From: Coprinellus micaceus
Taxonomy: Eukaryota > Basidiomycota > Agaricomycetes > Agaricales > Psathyrellaceae
Direction of reading: 5' to 3'
DNA: 64,000 bases
Assembly (NCBI GenBank): GCA_951394405.1
Contig: OX596337.1
Location: 1,240,001 to 1,304,000 of the forward strand
In this document: positions 47,187-58,135 of the stretch, one piece after another
Layout of the letters: each line of letters starts with the position of its first letter
How positions within the stretch are numbered: position 1 is the first letter of the stretch
The notes under the pieces: generated by a model
Told to the model about the DNA's origin: nothing
What the model saw: only the letters and a program-made list of their open reading frames with translations
The model's database searches: none
Program-made: the position numbers and the translations under genes

Positions 47187-47211
47187 TGTATAAAGGACCG
47201 GTGTATTACTG
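47187..47211 (-). repeat. right terminal inverted repeat of the MITE
   Basis: 25 bases ending GGTGTATTACTG, the inverted copy of the left end, followed by TA. Confidence 0.85.
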
Positions 47212-47668
47212 TATGTCGTAGCTTATCTCGAGCAGTGCCCGCCAGAGTTTGGCGCCCGAGGTTCTCTCCCTGCGTCACACCCCATTTTCCAGTGCTCTAT
47301 CTGCTCCACGCAGCGTTTCCGGGGGCCGAAGATCAGGGAATTCCAATTTAGGGGCCAAGTCGCGGGACTATTTGTACACGTTAGGTTTGCAGGACCCTGA
47401 ACCGGGCCTGTGCAAGCTGAATCGAACCCGAGCTCCCTTTCTCCTCCTCCGACCACCTCCCCTCCCTCTCCCCCTAGCGAGCCCCTCTCCGCGCTCTGTC
47501 GTCGTCGCCACCGCTGTCGACGCCGTTCAGCCCGCTCCCAGCCCCCCTCTCGCCGCGTCGCCGCGATCTCGAGTTAATACAAGAAACTCCCGACCTATAC
47601 GCCTGCGACCCATCGGCGTACCTACCCTCGCCCTGCGTTACCGCCACTAGCACCGACCGTCCCTGGCG
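47212..47668 (+). promoter_or_regulatory. upstream region and leader of SSK1
   Basis: Non-coding. The last 230 bases are strongly pyrimidine-rich (CTCCTCCGACCACCTCCCC), as in many basidiomycete promoters and leaders. The MITE ends 457 bp before the start codon and could contribute promoter sequence. Confidence 0.4.
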
Positions 47669-50600
47669 ATGAGTATTAATGGAGCCCCACCACCACCACC
47701 GAAGCTACCTGCCCTGCGTCTGACCTCGAACGGAGAGTGTGTCTTGGAGTCGGATGCGGTTTCGTTGGAAGCGCCCCCGCACAGTACGAGTAGCGGGTTC
47801 AGCGTTTCCATTGCGCAAACGGGAAGAACGTGGGTGTCAAATTCGAACCCGTCAAGCGCGACGTCGATAGCAGCCACAGCGGCGTTCCACGACGCCTTGG
47901 AGAATGGGACGGACGTATTATCCGATTCGACGACGTTTGGAGACACGAATATGCTTGTTTTGGGAAGGACGAAGAGATCGGCTACGGTGCATGGGGCTTT
48001 TGAGGACCAGGTGCAGTCGCAGTTTATAGCGCGTCCTGAATTGGTGTCTACCCGTTCCGAATTACCACCACCACTCGCTGCGAAGGACGGTATCGCCACC
48101 CCACCCCGCTTCTCTCGCGCAACCACCATGCCCCTCCCTTCACAGTTAAACCAGCTTCAGCACCCCTATAGGACACCCCGCTCGACATCGTTTACGGGGA
48201 GCTTCGATTCGGCACGCGAAGCTATTGAAGAACGCTCGCCTTCTGGTGAAGAAGGAACCCCAATGTCAGACCCTTCGACTTCAAATTCGTCGAATGGATA
48301 CGATTCGCCGCATGTCAGGGAGCTCTCGTATGAGCTCGCGGATTCTATCCAGATGGTCGTTCAAACCTTACTGCAAATTTCGCCTGCACAAGTTCTCGAT
48401 CCCGCCAAGGAACAGTTCACGGCGTGCTCGCTTTCGGTTCCAACGACGTCAATGTCGGCAATGTTCACGGTCATGAAGAACATCAACTATCTGTCTGCAA
48501 ATATGTCGTCGTACTTTGCGGAGGAGTTTCTAGCAAGGCGTGCGTCGTTGGGAACGCCGGACACAACGTTACCCCCTTTACCGCCTACGCCTTCCCTCGA
48601 GCGAATAGAGTTTGATATCGGGGAGACTTTGCAGGCCGTTGGGGACTCCCTGAGTGGATGTGCTGCGCAGGCGGGTGTAGATTTGGTGCTGTATCACGAG
48701 GACTCCGTCAGTCTGAAGCATGTCAGCGTCTATGGGGATGAGGCTTCGATTCGGTATGCCATTACCCAGGTGCGTGTCTTCTTTTAACTTTCTCTGATGG
48801 CCTCGACCGTTCATATACGTTTGATATAGGTAATCCAGCAAGTTCTAAACACAGCAGAACGAGGGGACTCGGTCGAGCTTGGCTTGATCTTGTCCTCGTT
48901 GTCAAATACGGACCCTGAATGTTCAGCACCACCCTCGAATGAGGGCGACCCCGTTTCATCACAGTTATCAGACGTTCCCGTCCAGTGCAAGATTCGAATC
49001 GCGCACAAGTTCACTCCCCTGGAACGTGGAGAATGCAGTCCATACGGTCCAGAACCCGAGCAGCTTCGACCCCCTCCTAACCTTTCCACGATCTCCATTC
49101 GAAGGATCCTTCGGCAAACGGACGCTACCATGTCCTCAGACCTTCCACCTCCTGCCAACTTCCCCACTGGTCGCTCGATCGAACTCGACTTCCCCCTTCG
49201 GCGTGCCAGCGCTAGCTTCTTCGCTGCCCCAGGTGCCGCTACTGGTGCAGAGTCATTTTCCTCGTTGCGCCCAGAGTCGGAGTTGCATGCCAGAGATGCT
49301 ACTCTTCCGCACCTCATTCAATTTGCGGAGACGCTCAAGGGGAAGAAGGCAACTTTATATGCGAGTTCCAATGGGAGTTTCGCACAGCACCTAACGAGCT
49401 ACCTCACGACGTTGGGCATGCTTGTTAGCCATGTTACCCCAGATGGCGTCCTGGACGGAGTAACCGATCTGCCTAGCACTCCTCTCGACCAGATCACGCC
49501 CTCTGGTGGGAACTCGGCGTTGTCTGCGTTGTCGGCGCTCACTAGCGGCAAAGCGGACGGGAACAAGACCAATGGGGTGCTGCCAGAAGGAGAGGGACGA
49601 AAACCCATTTCGTTCATTTTCATCGACGATGATATCGAAATCTTGAAGGAGAGGTTACATGCTCTGCGAACCGAACAAGTGACGCCTGCGCCGTTCCTTC
49701 AGTCGATGAAGCGCCCACCCCTTGCAAGTCTCCATCGCCCTCGGTCCACAAATCAAATACCCTTTGCCAACTCTCAAGCGACAACTCTTCGTCCGCCATC
49801 ACCTGCCGTCATCCTCCACTTTACAAGCCTTTCAAACTACAAGCATCTGAAAGAGACTGTGCAGTCGATCATCACAACATATAGTACCGGCTCCTCTTCA
49901 CCTGTCCCGGAAGTTATGATCATTCCGAAGCCTGCTGGTCCTCGACGCTTCCTCGCAGCCCTATTCACAGCTGTGAAGAAACCTCCCGTCGATCCCCAAT
50001 TTGTCCCTATCGCCACCTCTCCCATGAGTCCTAGTGTTCCGTCACCAAACGGTCCGTTCTTCTTCGGACCTCCTCCTCCGCCACCTACCTCCGTTTCCTC
50101 CGAACCCCCACCAAATCCCTCATCTCTGTCACAACCCGCGTCACCCTCCCATAGCATTCGACCAACTGGGTCCCGCTCGAACTCGGACCGATCAGTAAAG
50201 TCAAATCGTGGTGATACGCTTGAGCCGCCTGCCATTACGCCCACACCGCCAATGTTCATACCGAACGATTACTTCCCCACCTCTCTCGGAACCAACCCCT
50301 CTTCCGGGTTCGTCATTCAGAGTCCAGATGGACAGCCAACTGGTATCTTGTTCCGGCCAAACCCGAAGGGTAAAGGAACAGGGAAGACTTCTCCGAGAAA
50401 CACGTCGCCACCAACGATGGCTCGGTCTGACCAAGCCAAGGTGCCTTCACTGTCAAGACGGGGGACGAGTGTCGCCTCCCCGAGTGGTGTTCTAGGCTTT
50501 GGGGCGTTACATGCAGCGGAAGGCTCTGTTGCAGGTCCTTCCTCCGCTCCTGGGTCTCCACCAGAGCCGGGCCCGTCATCAAGTCCCAGTGCTCCCTTGT

Positions 50601-52311
50601 CAATGTCTCCTTCCACGTCTAGTTTCTCGTCACCGTCATCACCTACTCCGCAAGGCACTGGGCGTACGCCGACGCCTACTTCGGAGGGGGCTCCGGGCTC
50701 CAGTTCAGCTATGTCTCCCTCCAAGGCGGCCCTCGCCTTGGCCTCGGCATCGACGAGTGGAATGCTCAGGGGAACTACACGCCAGTCTTCAGCTGGGCCG
50801 AAAACCATGTCTCCCCCTGGTTCACCTCAGTCTGACACCGCTGCTGGGAAACGCCCTGCTCATCGTCGGGGGAGTCAAGTCGGCAGGGAAGGGTCTATGA
50901 ATTCAGCTGCTAACCCTGGACCTTCGACTGGGTCGTCGTCGTCCATACCTTTCAAGAAAGGTAAAGCGCCGGAGAGCAACATTATACCGCCCATTTGTGT
51001 TCTGATCGTCGATGGTGAGTTTACTCCCCAACACGAAAGCCACGGGCACTAACTCAGTTCCCTCCTCTAGATAACCCTATCAACCAGACTATTCTTTCGA
51101 CGTTCATGAGGAAGAAAAAGATCAAGTATGATATTGCGAACAACGGAGCAGAAGCTGTGGCCAAGTTCAAGACCGGAGGGTTCCATCTGATTCTGGTTCG
51201 TCATCTGACCTACAGCATATTTCTTCGACTGCTACTTACAATTCTCGTGTAGATGGATATCCAGATGCCAATCATGGACGGTATCGAGGCTACGAAAGAG
51301 ATTAGGCGCCTTGAAAAGACCAGTGCAGCGTCTGGCTTCCCCTCGCTTACGCCCACGACCGAAGGCCAGAGAACGCCCTCAGACGTCTCCGCCGCGTCCG
51401 AGTCGCGCTCAGTTGCCTCCCCGTATCGCTCCTCCGTCATCATCGTCGCCCTGACCGCTTCGTCGTTGCCAAGTGATCGAGTCGCCGCACTCGCTGCTGG
51501 ATGCAACGATTTCTTAACCAAGCCCGTCTCCCTCCTATGGTTGAACAACAAGATCATCGAGTGGGGTTCAATCAAGGCATTACAGATGTGGGCAGATCTT
51601 CGACCCGACGCTGTGCGAAGTATGAACTCGGGACAAGCGGTTCAGGCAAGGGCTGTCGCGGATAATCTTCATATGCCCTCGTCCTTGGGCCGGAGGAGGA
51701 CCCCTTCACCAAAGAGAAGCTCGTCACTGCATGAGGAGCAGCAGGCCGCTATTGCACTGGCGTCACCATCTGGAAACGTCCCCCAGACCGTGCAGAAAGC
51801 AATTGCGACGGCGGAGGCCCAAGCAGAGGCGGCAAAGGCTTCCGCCGCAGCTGCAGCCGCGGTTCTGGAACATAATGCCGCCACTGCTGCTATTGCCGAA
51901 AGTATAGGAGGTTCGACGTCGCTTCCGGCAACGCCAGCTCCGTCGAACGTTCCCGGGGTATTGGGATCGAGTAGTAGGAGATTATCGCACCCTCCCTCTC
52001 GAAGAACGTCTTCCTCTCCGGAAGCGCTGCCTCCGCGCGTCCGTAGGGTATCTGTCGATTCAGACCGTGATGGTGGTATGTTCATCTTTAACTTTCGTTC
52101 CCCTCACACATCGACGGATTCCCTCTCATCATATACAGGTCGGAGTGTCAGCCCCCTCTCCAGCGTCTACGCCACCCCACCAACGCATCCAGAGAACACA
52201 CCGTCCGAACCCATCCCTCAAGACCTTGCGATATACGAAAAGGAGGATATGTTAACACCTACTTCCGATCTACCACCAGACAGTCCGACGGACACCAGCT
52301 ATTCACAATGA
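47669..52311 (+). CDS. SSK1: SSK1-type osmosensing response regulator (four exons, about 1,489 aa)
   Basis: Exons 47669-48769, 48830-51014, 51071-51195 and 51253-52311 give 1,490 codons; a further 63 nt in-frame intron near 52078-52139 is possible. The first 1,085 residues are Ser/Thr/Pro-rich with helical patches. The receiver domain (about 1090-1240) is complete: VLIVDDNPINQ, phospho-acceptor Asp 1139 in MDIQMPIMDG, Thr 1205 in VALTASS and Lys 1227 in FLTKPVSLLWL. A Ser/Thr-rich insert of about 35 residues precedes VIIVALTAS. The KIIEWGSIKALQMW motif after it is typical of SSK1/Mcs4 regulators. In yeast the Sln1-Ypd1 relay keeps Ssk1 phosphorylated; when dephosphorylated it activates the Ssk2/Ssk22 kinases of the HOG pathway. 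The role here is carried over from the family. Confidence 0.92.
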
Positions 52312-55300
52312 CGCGTTTGGGCAGCCTGGACTTTGTTGGGGTGGTTGGTGACCTTTTTATACACGGCGTTGAAACAAGTTTCTCCATCTTCGATGGTTGG
52401 GGCGATGTCGAATGCGACACCAGCTACTCCGTTGGGGACCCAGGCTGCCGGGAAATCGTTATAGAAGACTCAAACCCTTCAAAATGCTGGAACGCCTTCC
52501 AGTTGACTCTCCTTTCCGCATATTATGCTACCCATTCCCTCTTCGCTATGCATTTTCAGATTATGTATGGACTTCTCCCCGCTGCTACTTACTGGGCTGC
52601 TAGGTGTACATGTATTCACGCTTATTGTCACATCGTCCTGTTCTTTCGGTTTGGTTTTCGCTGCTGGCTTTCCCTTTCTCCTCCATGGTCCTCGTCTTTG
52701 TTGTTCTCGCTCTGATTCTGACGTCGACCGCGTTACTTGCTTCCTCTCGCATCTTATGGTTTTTTTTAGGGTTGAGGTTTCCTCTTTCATGACGACTCGG
52801 TAGATACACGATGATATACGGGCGTTCTTGATTGTACAAAATAGCAATGATTTGCTTCTGGTCTCTAGATAATGTCTTGTGAAACGATGGAGACCGAAGT
52901 TCTGAATCGCAGTTTGGGATGAGAGTGAGGAGGTTTGAGCATACTGTGAAATACTTCAGACAACGAAGGGTTGGGAATGGCTAGGGCTTGCCGCTGAGCC
53001 CCACTGTGTTCATCGGGATTGCCACTGAGTTCGATTAGAAATTGACCAGTGCTATCGAAGATGAGAGTCCCTTGCAGGTGTTCAATTTCTTCCCGAGGCC
53101 GATGGTAACCGTGCTCAAAGCCCTGTAGTTGGGGGAAGAGTTTCTATCAACTACAAATCGATCCATCACAGAGAGAGAAGTACTCAACAGAGGCGGGGAG
53201 GTATGTCAATGACAGCTTTGGGGGTATGAATGCGGGATAGTGGTGCGAATCCGACATACAAGCGAACACGAGGACGAGGACGCGTAGTCGATGTATACAC
53301 CATCGTCCTCAGGCTCTCTCTTGTAGACCCTAATTGTGGGTAATACGTGGATTTGGGGAGGGGTGGTAGTCCATACGGGCTGAACATTATATTTGGTGAG
53401 TACCTGGCCCGGGCGTTGGCCGGAGACATCCCCAGGGAACCAACTCCGCGACTGATTCGCCTTTTCGGACAGACGGTTCCTCGCGAAGCTCTATCCCAAG
53501 GACACAAGCTCGCGAGGACCTGGCTCACCTAGCGAACGCCCGCCCCTTTGCTCGTGAGGATGGGGCAGCAAACTGGGACGAAGGTTGACAGTCAGCGGTC
53601 ATCAACACCACGAGGCAGGACATAGGAAACTGCTCACGAGGAAGGGCAGTTGGTGTTGGGTTTGGGCCAGTTCAACCCACCACCCAGGATATGACGGATG
53701 GAGGGGTGGAGGAGGGCGAGCGTCTCTAAGGTATGTCTTCTCAGCTGTGGGTACGTTGTTCAGAGTTCCAAACATCCTCCAACGCCGTGCACGATCACAG
53801 CATTGTCAGCAACGACTCCAGGTCAACAAGGCCTAAGCCCTTCTCTCCGACATGCCCAACAAATCGCCAACCAGTTCTACAGACTGAAGGATACGCCGGA
53901 TCCAGAAAGGACCCCGACTCGAAGCAGCTTTCAAACGGACGCCGTGGGTAATGACAGCAACCGCCAGCCCGATTGTCAGGGTCAAGGCTGGTCTTTCATC
54001 AGCTCTACTTCCAGCCCGACACATACATGGCAAGTCGTTGACCAGGTTCACGAACTGAAGGATTATGCAGTACGCAGCAAATTACTCGACTGAAGGGAAA
54101 GGCTTTCGGGCGAACCAACCTGGACCCAGCACTTCGTCCATTGGCGACACCCAAGAATTCTCTTTCCACCAGGAATCGGCGTACTGGGTTCTAACGCATC
54201 GTGCGCCGTATGGTCCACTGACTTCGGGTCCATCGCACGGAACTTCGACCGACATGGAGCCCCATACATCGCACCGGGGCTTCAGCAGTGCGTCAGTAGA
54301 ACGCCGCTGGCAGCACCAAGAAGCACTTATATCCACTCGCGTTTTGGCCCTCGTGTCCAGACACACTGCGGACCCGTAGGATATGCGTCTTTTGCGACGA
54401 CCTAGTCCGGACGAAACTGACGCCGGGTGGAATGGCGATTCCTGCAACCTCTAGCAGGACCGGGGGTATAGTCAACCAAGGTACAGTACTCTGACCGATC
54501 GCATTCAAGACGTGGTCATAATAACCACGGCAAAGGAAGGCCTCCCCAGAGGATGACATGCGCCGGTTCGCTCGCCAACTGCCAGGGGTCCAGCTGGGAC
54601 ACTGGACCTTTGCAAGCACTTGTGATCCGGGTTTTCCCCAAATCTCACGACCAGTCAAGGGATTGGGAGAAGCCGAGCAGGTACCTCGCGCACAAGGAAG
54701 CGTCGTAGGCGGCCTTCATGCACAGAGGACCTGGTTCCGCCCGGCGTTGTTGGGGTCGAGGATGGGTCAAACTGTAGGTCAGGCGAGTAACTGTGGTTGT
54801 GAGTACACCATGGGATGGGCAGCGCGTACCTCGAGGTATTCCCGATACAAGACGGTCAGGCTGCTAGCAGGGGAGGAGAGCATACGAACGCACCAGACCG
54901 CGACGTCGCAGACAATTGCTACTCGCATAAACCAGTGGCACCATCTAGAGCTTGGCTAGGTAAACAGCGCTTAGTGGTAAGGTCAAGGCCTCCCAGTGAG
55001 GTACGAAGCACCAGCATGAATCCACTGCAGGAACTTAGGTAACCAGTACATAGGTCGGACGTCTTCCCGGCGTAGGGAAACTTTGCGACTATTGAACGGC
55101 TCCGAAGGTGCACTCGATACCCTTGGTGCTAGCTTTCGACTGGTCTGGTGGAATGTGGCAACCGCAAGAATATCCTGGCGCGTCGGGTGGCTTCACCCGT
55201 CAACCGAGGGGGTGTTGTCCTTCCCTAACTCTTCGACGAGCGGGATCGACCTTGCTTTCTGAGCCAGGGAACGACCATTCGTATGGCAGAAGCCTTCCAC

Positions 55301-56223
55301 AAACACTTCGCCATAAGTCCTGGCGTTGAAACGATGGATCGTCCTGGGGCTGAAGGGTGTGATTCCTTGGGAGTTGCTAACTTGGTCTCTGGGTGATCTC
55401 GGTTTGAAACGTAGCTCATCGATGGGGCCTGAAACCTCCTTCTGGATTGCGTCTTCGGTTACAGGTCAGCGGTCAACAACAGGGACCCATCGAGGTACTT
55501 ACAAGTGGAGAGGTAGCCTCCTCCTAGACGTCTGCCAAGGCGTGGATAGTACCTCAGCTTCTACATCTAGAAGGGGCGCTCACTTGCTCTTGCAAAAGAG
55601 CGGTTCCTCTGGGTTTACGCGTCGAATGCCATGAATTCGTCGAGGGTTATTGACAAGGACTGTTTTTGGTCTCCCCCTGTTCGAATTTTGGTCCTCCCGG
55701 CAAATTCCCACTGCCCTATTCCCTCCGACTTCAGGCGCGATTGCACCCCACCACCCCGATTGATCTCATTTCAGCCCGCTATCGAGGTCAATTCGCCTCC
55801 ACTTGCAGCCAAAAACACGGAGATTCGCCCTCGATAACTACTAGTCAGGAGTCTCTCAGGCTATACTGCAAAGATGATGCACTCAGAAGAATCTGGAGAG
55901 GATCCAGTCTGGTGTACATACCCATGCAATGCTCTGGCCTGAACACTTGGGCTAGAGGACTCTTCTCCACTCTCTGGCCTTTCCAGGAGTCACCGAAACT
56001 TGTTTTGGCATGATATTCGGTTAGCAAAGCGCTGCGTTTACTTCCTCACCAAAGTCCTGGGTCCTATGGTCCCTGGACGCGAACGGGTCTGTGCGCATTT
56101 TACGTGTAAGGACCCTCGGAATTCTATAACAGTTTCTCATTCGATGCCTTATTACTCTTTCGCCCCCCTTCCCCCTCCACTTTCCTTCTTCGCCCCCAAG
56201 AGAAAGATCCTCTCCCGTCGATC
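52312..56223. other. gene-poor stretch after SSK1
   Basis: The first 500 bases are pyrimidine-rich SSK1 3' flank. From 53.1 to 56.2 kb there are only frames under about 135 codons on either strand, with no domain, splice chain or repeat structure I can identify. Old transposon debris is possible but unproven. Confidence 0.45.
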
Positions 56224-56541
56224 ATGTCGGCCTCGCGTGGAAGCTCTCCCGTATTTTCGTTGGTCGTGTCGACGTCGGACGGGACAATGACCATCGAGGA
56301 TGGCCACCGCGCCGCGTCGCGGTCGATCCAGTTACAAATACCTCGGGCGACAACGCCCTCGGCCGTGGGGCCAACCTCGACTCGGAGGTCTGAGCACCCT
56401 ACTGTATGTTTTACTCGTTTTCTGCGCGCTTACCGGGAAAAGCATGCTGATGATGGACTCTTCTGCTCACAGACGGTGGTGGAAGCACTCGGCAGGAGTC
56501 TGGAGTATCAGACCGTATACATGGTACTATCCAGCTCATGA
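56224..56541 (+). CDS. hypothetical small protein, possible two exons
   Basis: ATG 56224 follows a pyrimidine-rich leader. A 63 nt candidate intron (GTATGT at 56404 to CTCACAG at 56472, limits approximate) is of length 3n, so the frame is open with or without it; unspliced it gives 105 aa. The sequence is Ser/Thr/Arg-rich with no known domain. It may be only the first exons of a larger gene that I could not follow. Low confidence. Confidence 0.25.
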   Translation: MSASRGSSPVFSLVVSTSDGTMTIEDGHRAASRSIQLQIPRATTPSAVGPTSTRRSEHPTVCFTRFLRAYREKHADDGLFCSQTVVEALGRSLEYQTVYMVLSSS

Positions 56542-58135
56542 GACTGACTGGCTATTGGCATCGCACTGAGCTCTTTCCGAGTTGTAGATCAATAATGGGG
56601 CAACCGAGTGCGGTGAGGCTGGACGACCGCCACCACCACCTTTCGCGCTCGTCAGCAGGTTGCTCAAGGTGGGCCCTTTCCATCCAACATTGATATTCGC
56701 GACTTCGGACTGAGTGTAGGATTCAAAAGGCTCTTAAATTCCTCATTGGTCGCCTTCGCCTCTCTGCGACTCTGCTCTGGGGGAACATGCGAGGCAGCAG
56801 AGCGTAAGCTTATAGTCATGCTCGCCTCCAGCTGCTACCCCGGATATCTGCCTTGAGTTTGCCATCGGATGGAGGGAGGGGACGACGCCCATATCCTCCA
56901 GATAAACGCCTCGTTGCAAATTTCCGAATCGGCCTATTCCATTCTCTTAGATATCTACACCCTACCACGGTCGTGACTTTTCACACCTACATCGCTCTTC
57001 TGTTTGTTCGTCTGCCAAGTTCTCTATCTGATACTGTGCAGCCAGGCTCCGCGTCCCTTAAAGTGTGTCCTCCTTGCTACTTGGGTGGGGGGCTAACATA
57101 TGCCGTCTCCATTGAATTTGAACCCGTAAGCATGTCAGTAACAGTCAGAGTATCGGACACTGCCCGTGTCGCCACCGTTTGATACGCGGTCCGTCGGCGT
57201 CTAATCGATGCCGAGGGCTTTGGATGTCAGGCCACCAGCCTGAAAGAAAGAATAAAGAGAAAACATGGCGATGAGGATGGTCCCCCACAGCGCCAGGGTG
57301 ACGCGTCGAAAGAGGCTGCTAAGTGGATGCGTGAAGGCATAGTTTCTGAGGAGATTGCAGAACTCGAAGCTAGAGGAGAGCGTAGGATGGCTGCAGAATG
57401 CCCAGTTGAATATGCATCGTAGTGGCAGCGTGCTTCCTGGCCCTATCCTCTGGTGGAGTTAAGGGGAAGTGGTGATATGCGTTTGGCTTGGGGAAAGTGT
57501 AGTTGATGCAGTACATAAGTAGTGCTTGGGATACCTCTGCTACATCTTTTACATCTCTGTCGACATCTGTACGGTGTTCCACGGTCGGATAAGGGGGTGG
57601 CGGTGGGTGGGCGAATTTAATCCCTAGACGCCGCGGGGGAATCGGGCTTGCCACCTGCACCATATTGAATGTTGGTAGAACCCGGATCGAACGAGCGACG
57701 ACAGAACGAAATGTTTTAAGTCCTCTGTCGGCAAGCCCCCCAGCAAGCCCAAAGTCTCCAAGCTGTGAAGTGTTTTCACAAGCCCAAGCCAAGCCATCTG
57801 AGGCGTTCAGGTGCAAGCGGGAGCGACCGAGTCCAAATCAAAGTGATCAAAGGCTTTTGTCATTCTTCTACTAGTAATGAGGTCGTGGAACATGGTATGG
57901 TGAAGTTTCATAAATTTAAAGTAGGGCAATTAGACACGCACAAAGTAGGGGTCGTGAGCGTGAAAAGACATCAAGGGGACGTAATAGCATAAAGTGATAG
58001 AACATGAAGCGACGGAGGATGCAGCGAACGATGCAAGAACAGCAGAGACGGATAAATCAGATGACAGATGGCGTCCTCTGGATGAGCGGAGAGAATGAAG
58101 TGCCGATGATTCGACAGTGTGAGCAACGATGTTCG
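56542..58135. other. spacer
   Basis: No gene recognised. The part from about 57.85 kb is AT-richer and is probably the 3' untranslated region of the minus-strand gene ending at 58136. Confidence 0.4.

Larger units (their letters stand above)
46537..47211. mobile_element. MITE-like element, 675 bp, TA-flanked, perfect 25 bp inverted ends
   Basis: The left end starts CAGTAATACACCGGTCCTTT and its reverse complement forms the right end, identical over 25 bases. A TA dinucleotide lies just outside each end (46535-46536 and 47212-47213), as expected for Tc1/mariner/pogo-type insertion. Inside there is no transposase frame (the longest is about 90 codons), so it would depend on an enzyme from elsewhere. 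GGTGTATWA motifs repeat three times at the right end. It sits between the ARS2 3' end and the SSK1 promoter. Confidence 0.8.

Noticed and set aside
53600..55800. possible copia- or gypsy-like coding traces
   Set aside because: Short stretches looked faintly like integrase or RNase H, but no catalytic motif, zinc finger or consistent frame could be found.
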